In this document: in pieces, positions 7,901 through 16,636 of the stretch
Layout of the letters: the number at the start of each line of letters is the position of its first letter
Numbering within the stretch: position 1 is the first letter of the stretch
Source: a candidate division KSB1 bacterium
GTDB lineage: Bacteria > Zhuqueibacterota > JdFR-76 > DREG01
Length of the DNA: 37,846 bases
Direction: 5' to 3'
NCBI GenBank assembly: GCA_022566355.1
Contig: JADFJB010000032.1
Span: forward strand, 1-37,846
The notes under the pieces: generated by a model
The model's database searches: none
Told to the model about the DNA's origin: nothing
Seen by the model: only the letters and a program-made list of their open reading frames with translations
Translations under genes and position numbers: made by a program

Positions 7901-8238
7901 AATCCTCTTCAAAATCGATCAAGCGGAGCATGTCCAACAAACACATTCACCTGAGCTGGGGATTAGTTAGCACTTTTTCCAACATTATCAACAGATTCAT
8001 AGTTTATCTCTTTTTCCAAGAACATCGTCCCCCAGGCAGGTGATGTAAAGGTTATATGTTGGGAATAAGTCCCGATATATGAACGTAAAAATAGCACATG
8101 CTTTCTCATTCTAGTCTCCGGAATTGTGGCTAAATATGCAGAGGAATTTTGTGAATATGCGTTCTGGGATTAGTACAACTGTGGCCCTTCGGCTGTTCAT
8201 TATAAGCAACAATACAAAGTGGAAATTTGTCTTGCCTC
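7901..8238. other. Intergenic, no gene seen
   Basis: No reading frame or RNA gene is supported. Near its left end TGTCCAACA (7931-7939) is the exact reverse complement of TGTTGGACA (6832-6840) upstream of the CcbP-like gene, so the two-gene cassette is bracketed by a 9-base inverted repeat about 1.1 kb apart. Both flanking genes point into this stretch, so no promoter is expected. Confidence 0.45.
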
Positions 8239-9030
8239 TCACTTCAAAACATAAAACTCTGTGCGTCGGTCATCAAACAGATTGTTGCGGTCAGTGAACC
8301 ATTTGTCCCGGGTTAACTTTGGGTGGATTTTTTCGACATGAAATTCATGCTTCTCTTTTGAGGCTGAATACAGCACGTTTCCTTTACAATCGGAGATCTG
8401 GCTGCCGCCGGTAAAATACAGGGGTTTCTTTCCGCCGCGGGCTTCGAACCCGGTTCGGTTGGCTACAACGGTATACACCTGGTTCTCGATAGAACGCGTC
8501 ACCATAGCATTTTGGCAGTAGGGGGTTAATAAGTTCGCAGGCAGGCAAATGATGTCCGCGCCTTGTAATGCAAGTGTTCGGGTGGCTTCGGGAAAGATCC
8601 AATCGAAACAGATAAGCACGCCGATTTTTGCAGGACCAATGTCCACCACCTGCAAGGGGATATCGCCGGGTGCGAAAAAGTCTTTTTCTTCATAGAATAA
8701 ATGCAACTTGCGATATTTTGCCATTACCCCTTTTGGATTGAGCACTACTGCAGAATTGTAGAAAACGTCGCCGGATCGTTCGGGCAGCCCGGCAACGATC
8801 ACGCAATCTTTGTCCTTTGCAATTTGAGTCAGCCTTTTTATGGAAGGCCCGGAAGGGATCTCTTCAGCAAGTTCTTCGATTTCATGGTGGTTGACGAATT
8901 GATAGCCGGATGTGCAAAGCTCGGGTAAAACCACCAAATCAACCGGAGGCTGTATCTCCGCTTCGATTCTATCGAGGTTATGTTTTGCCGCGCCAAATTT
9001 TGGTTCAAATTGAACAATCCCGACTTTCAT
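8239..9030 (-). CDS. Carbon-nitrogen hydrolase (nitrilase superfamily)
   Basis: A 263-residue single-domain amidase-type enzyme that hydrolyses non-peptide C-N bonds through a Cys nucleophile. The triad is intact: E37 in VVLPELCTSGYQF, K108 in YRKLHLFYEEKDFF, C141 in VLICFDWIFPEATR. Length is typical. The PELCTSGY and FDWIFPE text is close to the omega-amidase / N-carbamoyl hydrolase-like bacterial branch, but substrate is not assignable. There is no signal peptide. The ATG at 9030 is preferred because AGGAGG ends about 5 bases before it. A GTG six bases earlier abuts that ribosome site and is unlikely. Single gene, divergent from the S4-domain gene. Confidence 0.93.
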   Translation of the reverse strand: MKVGIVQFEPKFGAAKHNLDRIEAEIQPPVDLVVLPELCTSGYQFVNHHEIEELAEEIPSGPSIKRLTQIAKDKDCVIVAGLPERSGDVFYNSAVVLNPKGVMAKYRKLHLFYEEKDFFAPGDIPLQVVDIGPAKIGVLICFDWIFPEATRTLALQGADIICLPANLLTPYCQNAMVTRSIENQVYTVVANRTGFEARGGKKPLYFTGGSQISDCKGNVLYSASKEKHEFHVEKIHPKLTRDKWFTDRNNLFDDRRTEFYVLK

Positions 9031-9311
9031 TAACACCTCCTGACTAAATATTGTTTATGTATTTGGAAATAGTTCTAAAAGGAATAATGGAGATTAAAGA
9101 ATTGAATTGCGACTTTATGAGAAAAAAATTGGTTTCATCAATATTTGATAGAAAAATTTTTGTAAGTCCGCTTTAATATAGTTTACCGATTTGATAATTT
9201 CAAATAGGATAAATTATTTTTGGTACACTAAAATGAAAAGATCTGAATTTGATTGCATGAAAAAGAGCAAAAGAATACATTGATTTCAAAGAAAATTGTC
9301 CTCGTCATAAC

Positions 9312-9722
9312 ATGAACAAAGATAAACCAGTCACGGAAAAAATACGATTGGATAAATGGCTGAAAATTGCCAGGTTATTCAAGACCCGGTCACGGTCTGT
9401 GGAAGCTTGCAGTGGTCGGCATGTTAAGGTAAACGGAAAAACAGCCAAACCATCACAGATGATAAAAGTAGGGGATACCATATCCATTCAATTTCCCAGT
9501 CGGAATAGAACATTTGATGTTGAGAAGCTCGCCGAGCGTTCCATTCCTGCTGTTGAAGCCCGGGAATTATACATTGAGCACTTACCAAAAATCACCGAAG
9601 ATTCTGCCGAAAAGTTGGCATTGTTCATGAAATTAGATACAAAAAGACGGCGGGAAAGAAAGGGCAAGGGCAGACCTACCAAACTGGAAAGAAGGCAGCT
9701 GGAGAAAATGAAGGGGAAATAA
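9312..9722 (+). CDS. S4-domain RNA-binding protein, Hsp15-like
   Basis: A 136-residue basic protein. Residues 10-75 are an S4 domain (IRLDKWLKIARLFKTRSRS, then HVKVNGKTAKPSQMIKVGDTI), followed by a linker and a Lys/Arg-rich tail (TKRRRERKGKGRPTKLERR). This order and length match the HslR/Hsp15 family, which in E. coli binds 50S subunits carrying nascent chains after heat shock and helps recycle stalled ribosomes. The same role here is inferred from the family. It is a single gene, divergent from the nitrilase gene across about 280 AT-rich bases that must hold both promoters. A hairpin with a short T-run lies about 100 bases after its stop. Confidence 0.9.
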   Translation: MNKDKPVTEKIRLDKWLKIARLFKTRSRSVEACSGRHVKVNGKTAKPSQMIKVGDTISIQFPSRNRTFDVEKLAERSIPAVEARELYIEHLPKITEDSAEKLALFMKLDTKRRRERKGKGRPTKLERRQLEKMKGK

Positions 9723-9824
9723 TTGGGAATCCATAATTGATTTGATCAGTTCAATCTGATTCGATTCAATGGATTCGTTAGCGCTGGCATGAAAACTCTC
9801 TTCATGATCATTCCTTATGTTTTT

Positions 9825-9847
9825 CAGGCTGCACTACAGCCTGTTTT
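9825..9847 (+). terminator. Hairpin with T4 tail after the S4-domain gene
   Basis: CAGGCTG and CAGCCTG form a perfect 7-base stem around CACTA and are followed by TTTT. This could end plus-strand transcription from the S4-domain gene. The distance of about 100 bases from the stop and the short T-run keep confidence moderate. Confidence 0.5.
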
Positions 9848-9997
9848 GGTACTTGATAAAGTAAAAAGAGCCCCGATATACTTGTACCTGTATGCTTTTA
9901 ACGGGTAAACACTGGTGGTGACATTTTGGATGGCTTTCGGGCAAAACGTGCACTTAATAGAAATCCGGCCTTGCAAAAAACAACAACATTCCCGTTG

Positions 9998-10915
9998 CTA
10001 GTTTGAAAGCTTCAGCTTCTCGATCCAAGCCAGCAATGCTTCGGCATAGGTTAGATAACTAACGCTATCAACAACCCAGGTTGCGGCACTGGATGCATCC
10101 AGGCCATTATTTGGCGCAAGTTGCGTCACTTGTGCCTGGGCCAGATCCAGGTCTTGTTTAACAAAATATCCTTCAGCAAGACCCAACCGAACATCATCAA
10201 CATTGATTTGGGCGTTGTGTGAAAATTCAAAATTGGCATCCAGCTGCAAAACACGATCCAAATCCGCAATAGCATCGCTATATTCTTTTTTAGCGAGATA
10301 TGTAAATCCTCGTCCGGCATAAGGCTCTAAAAAAGTGGGTCTTCTAATAATTGCTCCGTCAAAATTTGCGATTGCTTGATCAAGGGAATCTATCGAATTA
10401 GAAGCATATGACCATCCCAAACCGTTAAAGGCGTCTTCTATTCCAAGCCCGCTTGGGCTTTCATTTATGGCATCATTAAATTTTGTAATGGCGGCGCTGA
10501 AATTCCCGTTAGTGTATTCTAACCAAGCCTCATTAAGAAAGTCTTGCAGTGATTTGAGCGTCATAAACTGCCGTTCAGTTGATGTGATAATCCCTTGCTC
10601 ATTTTCAGATTCGACGATGTAAAAATAATCCGTATTCGAAGTGAGATTAAAAAGCTGAACTTCATGAATGGTTTGGAGAAGCTCTTTTGTCTGTTCAAAA
10701 TCGTATTGGCCTGATGTCGTTCCATATCTCACGGTTGAGGAGCTCTTCACATTGGTTTTCCAGGATATTTGAGCAGCAATAAACTGCACCGATTCTAAAG
10801 GGCCTTCGGTAATTCTTGGCTTTTCAGGTCCTGTGCTGCTGCCACCGCAAGCAAGAGAAAACAGGACCGTTCCCAGGACTAAATATGTAGGTTTAATGCT
10901 CTGTAAGAATTTCAT
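9998..10915 (-). CDS. Lipoprotein with fibronectin-like and TPR domains
   Basis: A 305-residue lipoprotein. The signal ends LFSLAC with the lipidated Cys at residue 23, so it is anchored in a membrane facing the periplasm or surface. Residues about 33-118 form a fibronectin type III / purple-acid-phosphatase-N-like module. Residues 120-235 contain TPR-like helices (AWLEYTNGNFSAAITKFNDAI, AYAGRGFTYLAKKEYSDAIADL), which normally bind other proteins. The start lies 7 bases after the stop of the upstream giant peptidase, and that stop codon TGA is part of the GAGGA ribosome site, so the two are translationally coupled. The beta-sandwich module closely resembles one in that peptidase. Likely an accessory or docking factor for it, by inference. 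Confidence 0.85.
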   Translation of the reverse strand: MKFLQSIKPTYLVLGTVLFSLACGGSSTGPEKPRITEGPLESVQFIAAQISWKTNVKSSSTVRYGTTSGQYDFEQTKELLQTIHEVQLFNLTSNTDYFYIVESENEQGIITSTERQFMTLKSLQDFLNEAWLEYTNGNFSAAITKFNDAINESPSGLGIEDAFNGLGWSYASNSIDSLDQAIANFDGAIIRRPTFLEPYAGRGFTYLAKKEYSDAIADLDRVLQLDANFEFSHNAQINVDDVRLGLAEGYFVKQDLDLAQAQVTQLAPNNGLDASSAATWVVDSVSYLTYAEALLAWIEKLKLSN

Positions 10916-10922
10916 TTTTTCC

Positions 10923-13900
10923 TCACTGCAAAATCAACATTTTTTTATTCAAAATAGTTTTGGATGCTTTTAATTGATAAATGTAAATGCCGCTGGCAAC
11001 CGGGATATTTCTTTCATCCAGGCCGTCCCACAAGATTTTAAAGGAGCCTGCTTCTTTAACCCCGGCAAATAATGTTTTTACTTTTTGTCCCAATAGATTA
11101 AAGATGGAAATTTCAATGGATTCCTGAAAGGGCAAGTCAAATGATAAGACCGTTGAAGAAATTTTGGGTGTAAATGGATTTGGGTAATTTTGCTGCAATG
11201 CGAATTGAATCGGAATAATTGGATCTGCCGTTACAACCCGGAATCTTCCGAGTTTTGCAATCTTAGCAGTCAATCGATCGTTGTTATACGTTGAAGGAAT
11301 TGCTTCCCAGTCCCCGGTTTCGTTTTTTTGCTCTAATTGTAAAGTTTTGCCTTCCGGAGCGATCATTGTAAAACTGAGATCACCCTCTTTCTTTAAAGAC
11401 AATGACGGTGGTCCAATGAGATATGTGGCAAGCCCTAGGCTGCTTTTTGAGATCGACTTACCGGATTCCGGATCAAAAGGCTCATCCAATTCAACTACGG
11501 TGAGATAAGTATCTTCATGCAAACTGCCGGAAGAAATATAAAGATTCATTTCACCGCCAGGGGATGATATGTTGCCACCTTCTCTCGCAATAAGTAACTG
11601 GGCAGAGAAGCTCTTCGTAGCATTACCGGAATTATTACCGTAATCTCTAGCCGTAACCGCCAATTCCAGCACTCCGCTATTTTCCAGCTTTGTATCGCCC
11701 TTATAGATATGAGCGGATTGATTGAGTAAGGATAGTGAAACGGGTGAGTTGTTTAACGTAAGAGTTGGAGATTCCTGTAAATCTTCGGAAGAGACTACGT
11801 ATAAATCCACGTAACGTGTAAGCACAGGATTTTGTAGAACGCTGATAGTCAAATTCGGCGGGACGTTGTCCAACTCTTGTGTATGAAAACTCCAGCTAAA
11901 ATCATCATCCGGAGATCCGTCTACCTGACCATTGCCATTTCCATCTAAAGGTAGTCCCGATGTGTTTGTAACATTGGTCTTGATTGTGACTGTAATATCT
12001 TCATCTGGCGGAAGGTCTACTGAAGGAGAAAAAGTCATACGTCTTTGACTTTCATCATAAACAAGTTCACCAGGGATTACACCAGATGAACTAGAAATAA
12101 TTACATTTTTTTCATTTAAAGAATCTGGATTAATTCGTTGATCATAAACGGCGGAAATATCCAATATTTTTTGAAAATAAGGAACATCTGTTGCTCCGTT
12201 TTCCGGAAAAACCGAAGATATTTTAGGAGGAACTAAAGACGCTCCTTGTTTTGTATTCAGGTGCAAAAATGTGATTTGGTTTCTGGTGGTAGAAAATTCT
12301 CTCATCCACAGTATGTCAAGAACGCCATTACTTACGCGGTTTGGCAATTCGGCAAAATCAGTATTTGGGGTATCGTTGGAGATATTTCCAGCCGGCAGCC
12401 AAACACCATTTCTAAAAATGGTTAAATATGCATCTGCAACGCCTTGTGTAACTTTTGACAATGCTTTATTATTTTCATACTGAATAATATTTTGAACAGG
12501 TTTACCCAGGCTGGATCCGCTGGAAAATGGTTCCTGACCATCCAGGTATAAAAGATATAGGTCTGAGTTTTCATCAACAGAAATATTTGGATAGGTAACC
12601 GAACCTCTATTTGAACCGTCATGAACAATGGATTGTGCTACCGAGGTTGGCGTTGTCCAACCGCTTATTTCCCCGGTCACATTCAATTTTGTATACATTA
12701 CATGAAAAGTGCCGTTGAAATTATCCGTGAACACAGCATGTACATTATTTTTCGGATCGATAGCAAAAGATACCATAGTTGAGAAAAGTACCCCGGAAGA
12801 ACTGATTGCTTCAGGTGTAGTCCATTGTTGATAATCATTGCTAGTGACCGCATAAGCGAACACGTTGCTGTTACCGGGATTTGCAACATCAAAAATGCCG
12901 TCGCTATATAAAACATAGGCTTTCCCATTTGAACTAAAATCAATGGTAGGAACAAATGCAACATGATCGTCAGAGGATGCAATCATCTTATCATCGGGCC
13001 AGGTTTCACCGCCATCACTGGAAAAATTGTGGTACACATCGCCCAGGTTGCGTTCAAGGTTTTGTGGTAATACGGAATTCCATACAATATGGGGGTTTTC
13101 GGTTGGATCAATCGCTATAGCTGCATATAAATTATCATCAATGGTAAATGTTTTGCTTATTAGTTTGGGAGCCGACCAAGTTAGGCCATTATCGTCGGAT
13201 CTACTATAATAGACTTTAAAATTAGAGGTAGAAGTCTCTTGTGCATGCCATGCAACATGCATTCTGTCAGACGAGTCGATTGCTATTGATGGCATTCCGC
13301 CAAAAAATAGCGATATGTCAATTTGCGTTTCTGTAGAAAATGTTTCTCCATTGTCACTGGATTTTACATGATAAACAAATCTTCTATCTCCAACAATTTC
13401 GTGGTAAACAATATGGATATCACCGTTTACACTGACTACGATATTGCGGCCTTCATTTCCATAAGAGTGTGTTTGCTGAACAGTAGTAATTGCTGTGGAA
13501 GTGGTCGAGGGGGTAATAAAGGTAAAATCCGCACTAAAAGTTGGGCCATTTCCTCTTTGATCGGCAGAGCCAACCCGATAGTGATAGATCGTATTGGGCT
13601 GCAAATTGCCAATTCCGATTTGATGTACGACCCTTGGTTCGTCATCAACAAATTCTATCCCATATTGGTCTGTTAACCCAAATTGAATAATACTGCTTGA
13701 GAGCTCATCCGTTTCCCAAAAAATAGTGACAGAGGATCCGGTGGAGAGTGATTCTCGCGGTCCGAGGGTTATTCGTGGAGGCGTCAGATCAACCAGTTCG
13801 GTAGTTACGGAAAAAGAATAAGGATTTGAAGTACTCAAACTCGATGCGATTAAAATCATATCATTGGCGCCATTACCAATTCTAGCTAAACTCGCTTGAC

Positions 13901-15227
13901 CCTGGTTTGAATTATTTAAATTGATTGGAGTAACTGAATTCTGATTTCCCCTTTCCAAAATGCTTGCTGCAATCTCTCTATTCGGTTCACCAATAAATTG
14001 CAACACAGCCGTTGTATCTGTTCCGGTAAAACGATAGTAGGCCGCTGAATACTGTTGTAATGATCTCCTTGGAGCATCAACAGGATAAATCGGATGAGTG
14101 GTAATAAAGTTAGGTAAAATGGGTAAGCGAAATACGTTATAACCATAATATCCATTGTCGCCAATAGTGGGATCATTGGCATAATTAGCAATGGTAAAAT
14201 TAGTGAAGATCTGTTCGATTGAAAGGGAAATACCCACCTGATCCAATGCATTCCGTATACTTGTTACACCGTTATCCGGATCTTGAACGATCGCTTTGAT
14301 TAGAGGATTGCCAAATTTCTCTCCCAGGTAAACATTCCACAAGCCTACTCTTTGGTAATCTTCAAGCTGATCACCCCAACTTGTCATAGATTTATTCGGA
14401 TTACTAAAATAGTTAACCGGTATTGAAACGCCATAACCACATAACTGTTGAGCATATTCCGAAGCGCCTTCATTAATCCACCTTTCTTCATTGGTATCAA
14501 AATGGTTGTGAATTAAATGTTGAAATTCATGTGCAACGACGAGCAAGGAAAATTCATTAGTAGGCCTTCCGGGGTTAGAATCGACATAAATCATGTCTTT
14601 TTGATTACTATTGGCTAAATCGGATTGATCCCTGGGACTGAAAAATCCGGCAATAAATAAATTATTTCCGTTTTCAGGATCAAAATTATCTCGAATATCC
14701 AAAATAAGTATGTAGACGTAACCGTCCCCGGATTTATTTGGTGGTGGACCAAAATACTCTTCGTTTATTTCCCGAATGCCTTTACCGGGATCAACGGAAG
14801 CGCTTGGAAAATGTCCGGGGAGCTGGGAGGAACTGGGCGTTGCAACTTCAAAAGCATTATGGAATGTATCCACATCATTTTGTGTTACACGTTGGCTATC
14901 CCATTGAGGTTTTTCAACGAAAATGTAGGTTTTGTCGGTCTTGTGCCGTAATTCCGCTTCGAGTGAATGGGCTTCTTGCTTTTTAAAGTCATATGAAAAG
15001 AAACTCAGAATATCTCCGACTTCCAAAGTAACTTTAGTTTGTTTTTTGAGTGGATCTTGTGGCAGCTGTTCTTGTTGGTTCAAATTAGCCATAATTTTGA
15101 GAACTTCCTGGTAACCACATTTAATACTTATAGGGTCACTTGAGGAAATATCTTTCAAGGCTTGCTGGAAAGCGAATGTTTGGCTGTTAAGGCAAAACAA
15201 AAGTAAAGCGAAGACTAATCTTTTCAT
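10923..15227 (-). CDS. Giant secreted HExxH peptidase with sorting domain
   Basis: A 1434-residue secreted protein with a signal peptide (1-19, ending QTFA). A zinc-peptidase core has H233-E-F-Q-H237 followed by N-E253-G-A-S-E257-Y, the pattern of gluzincin/M30-like (hyicolysin-type) enzymes. A beta-domain follows, then a fibronectin-like module at about 484-572, and a region with sialidase-type Asp-boxes (SSDNGETF, SDDNGLTW, SSDGGETW), probably a beta-propeller. Next is a Big_5-like Ig domain (VFPENGATDVP), and a C-terminal sorting domain of about 90 residues beginning FALQQNYPNPFTPK and ending KKMLILQ. The protein is thus likely exported by a type IX-like system and displayed or released. 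The start is ambiguous between ATGs at 15233 and 15227 (ATGATTATG); the upstream TTG extension is discarded. Coupled to the lipoprotein downstream. Confidence 0.9.
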   Translation of the reverse strand: MKRLVFALLLFCLNSQTFAFQQALKDISSSDPISIKCGYQEVLKIMANLNQQEQLPQDPLKKQTKVTLEVGDILSFFSYDFKKQEAHSLEAELRHKTDKTYIFVEKPQWDSQRVTQNDVDTFHNAFEVATPSSSQLPGHFPSASVDPGKGIREINEEYFGPPPNKSGDGYVYILILDIRDNFDPENGNNLFIAGFFSPRDQSDLANSNQKDMIYVDSNPGRPTNEFSLLVVAHEFQHLIHNHFDTNEERWINEGASEYAQQLCGYGVSIPVNYFSNPNKSMTSWGDQLEDYQRVGLWNVYLGEKFGNPLIKAIVQDPDNGVTSIRNALDQVGISLSIEQIFTNFTIANYANDPTIGDNGYYGYNVFRLPILPNFITTHPIYPVDAPRRSLQQYSAAYYRFTGTDTTAVLQFIGEPNREIAASILERGNQNSVTPINLNNSNQGQASLARIGNGANDMILIASSLSTSNPYSFSVTTELVDLTPPRITLGPRESLSTGSSVTIFWETDELSSSIIQFGLTDQYGIEFVDDEPRVVHQIGIGNLQPNTIYHYRVGSADQRGNGPTFSADFTFITPSTTSTAITTVQQTHSYGNEGRNIVVSVNGDIHIVYHEIVGDRRFVYHVKSSDNGETFSTETQIDISLFFGGMPSIAIDSSDRMHVAWHAQETSTSNFKVYYSRSDDNGLTWSAPKLISKTFTIDDNLYAAIAIDPTENPHIVWNSVLPQNLERNLGDVYHNFSSDGGETWPDDKMIASSDDHVAFVPTIDFSSNGKAYVLYSDGIFDVANPGNSNVFAYAVTSNDYQQWTTPEAISSSGVLFSTMVSFAIDPKNNVHAVFTDNFNGTFHVMYTKLNVTGEISGWTTPTSVAQSIVHDGSNRGSVTYPNISVDENSDLYLLYLDGQEPFSSGSSLGKPVQNIIQYENNKALSKVTQGVADAYLTIFRNGVWLPAGNISNDTPNTDFAELPNRVSNGVLDILWMREFSTTRNQITFLHLNTKQGASLVPPKISSVFPENGATDVPYFQKILDISAVYDQRINPDSLNEKNVIISSSSGVIPGELVYDESQRRMTFSPSVDLPPDEDITVTIKTNVTNTSGLPLDGNGNGQVDGSPDDDFSWSFHTQELDNVPPNLTISVLQNPVLTRYVDLYVVSSEDLQESPTLTLNNSPVSLSLLNQSAHIYKGDTKLENSGVLELAVTARDYGNNSGNATKSFSAQLLIAREGGNISSPGGEMNLYISSGSLHEDTYLTVVELDEPFDPESGKSISKSSLGLATYLIGPPSLSLKKEGDLSFTMIAPEGKTLQLEQKNETGDWEAIPSTYNNDRLTAKIAKLGRFRVVTADPIIPIQFALQQNYPNPFTPKISSTVLSFDLPFQESIEISIFNLLGQKVKTLFAGVKEAGSFKILWDGLDERNIPVASGIYIYQLKASKTILNKKMLILQ

Positions 15228-15543
15228 AATCATTCTCACTTTTTTGTAAGTGTTTATAGGGTTTGGTGTTTTGTAAAAAATGAGCTCTTTAAATCCGAAA
15301 ATGTTACTTGTAAATTCCAAACAAGTTTCAACTTATAAAAATTTCCAAATAATGTCCATTAGATTTTGTTGGATTACAAAAAGAAAATATTGGTTATTAA
15401 TTTGAAATTTATCTTCCAGGTTTGATGCGGAAAAATCGCTTGATTTTCGGCTGTTGAACAAGCACTTTTAAAAGTGAAGTGAACTTGTGATTGGACTAGC
15501 CAAAATTGAATCATGGGTTTATCAGTTTAGTAAGGAGATTATT
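15228..15543. other. Divergent promoter region with a 14-base palindrome
   Basis: About 310 AT-rich bases between the peptidase gene (minus) and the isomerase-like gene (plus). No gene is seen. A perfect palindrome CACTTTTAAAAGTG (15463-15476) lies about 70 bases before the isomerase-like ATG and could be an operator. A Shine-Dalgarno (AAGGAG, about 15532-15537) precedes that ATG. Confidence 0.55.
15463..15476. promoter_or_regulatory. Perfect 14-base palindrome, possible operator
   Basis: CACTTTTAAAAGTG reads the same on both strands. Its symmetry, length and position between divergent genes suit a dimeric regulator site, but AT-rich palindromes also occur by chance. No second copy was noticed in the window. 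Confidence 0.35.
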
Positions 15544-16392
15544 ATGGTCAATCGACGAGAGTTTATTAAATCAACTGCAGGGGCTTTTTGTGCGCTAAAC
15601 GTATCATCAATAAATCACAACGTATTCGTATCCTCTAAGAAGAAATTGGATCGTGTAGGACTTCAGCTCTATACCATTCGAACTGAAATGAAAAAAGATT
15701 TTGAGGGATCGCTGGCTAAAGTAGCAGAGATCGGTTACAAAGAAGTTGAATTTGCCGGTTACTTTGGACGAAAACCGGGGGGAATTGCTAAACTCCTAAA
15801 ACAACTCGATTTGGATGCGGTTGCCGCACATATTTCATTCAAGGATATCAATGATCAGTTTGAGAAAACAGTCGAAGCTGCTAAAGCCATTGGCCTCCGC
15901 TATGTAATTATTCCCTCGTGGTTTGACAGGCAAAAGTATACCACGAAAGATTCCTTGAAGGGATTTGCAGAGATTTTGAATCAAGCGGGAGAAAAATGCA
16001 AATCTGCTGGAATTCAGTTCGGCTATCATAATCATAATCATGAATTTAAAGATGTTGACGGCGTCATCCCTTATGATGTTTTTGTAAAAGAAACCGATCC
16101 GGAGTTAGTAGTCATGGAGATGGATTTATTCTGGATTATCAAAGGCGGCCAGAATCCCCTGGATTATTTTAAGCGTTATCCCGGGCGATTTCAATTATGC
16201 CATGTCAAAGATTTGGATAAAGATCAGAAAATGGTTGATGTCGGCAAAGGCAATATTGATTTTGGTGAGATTTTCACTAAATCCAAGCAAGCGGGACTAA
16301 AGCACTATTTTGTCGAGCATGACAATCCCGATGATCCGTTTGCAAGCATTATATTGAGTTTCAAACATTTGCAGGGTTTGGAGTTTGGATAA
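15544..16392 (+). CDS. Exported sugar phosphate isomerase/epimerase-like protein
   Basis: A 282-residue xylose-isomerase-like TIM-barrel protein (AP endonuclease 2 family). The N-terminus NRREFIKSTAG is a Tat-type signal (twin Arg at residues 4-5), so it is probably folded and metal-loaded before export. The barrel text includes VGLQLYTIR, KVAEIGYKEVEFAG, FGYHNHNHEF, VVMEMDLFWI, CHVKDLD and HYFVEHD, giving the usual Glu/His/Asp metal ligands. Family members isomerise or epimerise sugars or keto-sugars. The precise substrate is unknown. ATG at 15544 is chosen because AAGGAG precedes it by about 6 bases and the Tat motif starts there. The longer frame begins at a GTG without family similarity. 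It is convergent with the sigma-factor gene. Confidence 0.9.
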   Translation: MVNRREFIKSTAGAFCALNVSSINHNVFVSSKKKLDRVGLQLYTIRTEMKKDFEGSLAKVAEIGYKEVEFAGYFGRKPGGIAKLLKQLDLDAVAAHISFKDINDQFEKTVEAAKAIGLRYVIIPSWFDRQKYTTKDSLKGFAEILNQAGEKCKSAGIQFGYHNHNHEFKDVDGVIPYDVFVKETDPELVVMEMDLFWIIKGGQNPLDYFKRYPGRFQLCHVKDLDKDQKMVDVGKGNIDFGEIFTKSKQAGLKHYFVEHDNPDDPFASIILSFKHLQGLEFG

Positions 16393-16636
16393 GATAATGT
16401 ATTAATTGTAGGGCTAAAAGCATTTTTTGGTAAATCGTAGACAAGTTCGAAAATGGATGAACTGAATACATCGACCGTCTTTGAATGGCGGACATATGTT
16501 TTTGAATACAATTAAACTTGATATGAACTTGACAACGCAGCAGGAGGATCAATTTAAGGGTATTTCCATTAGACCAGCATAACAAGGGTGCTCGGAACAA
16601 AGCTGAATTGAAGATTAAATCGAGAGCAAAATAAAA

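Noticed and set aside
8430-8465. GGTTCGAACCC-like string suggesting a tRNA T-arm
   Set aside because: It lies inside the conserved nitrilase reading frame and no acceptor or anticodon arms surround it.
15228-15320. Extended N-terminus of the giant peptidase
   Set aside because: It would bury the signal peptide 31 residues inside and lacks a standard ATG start.
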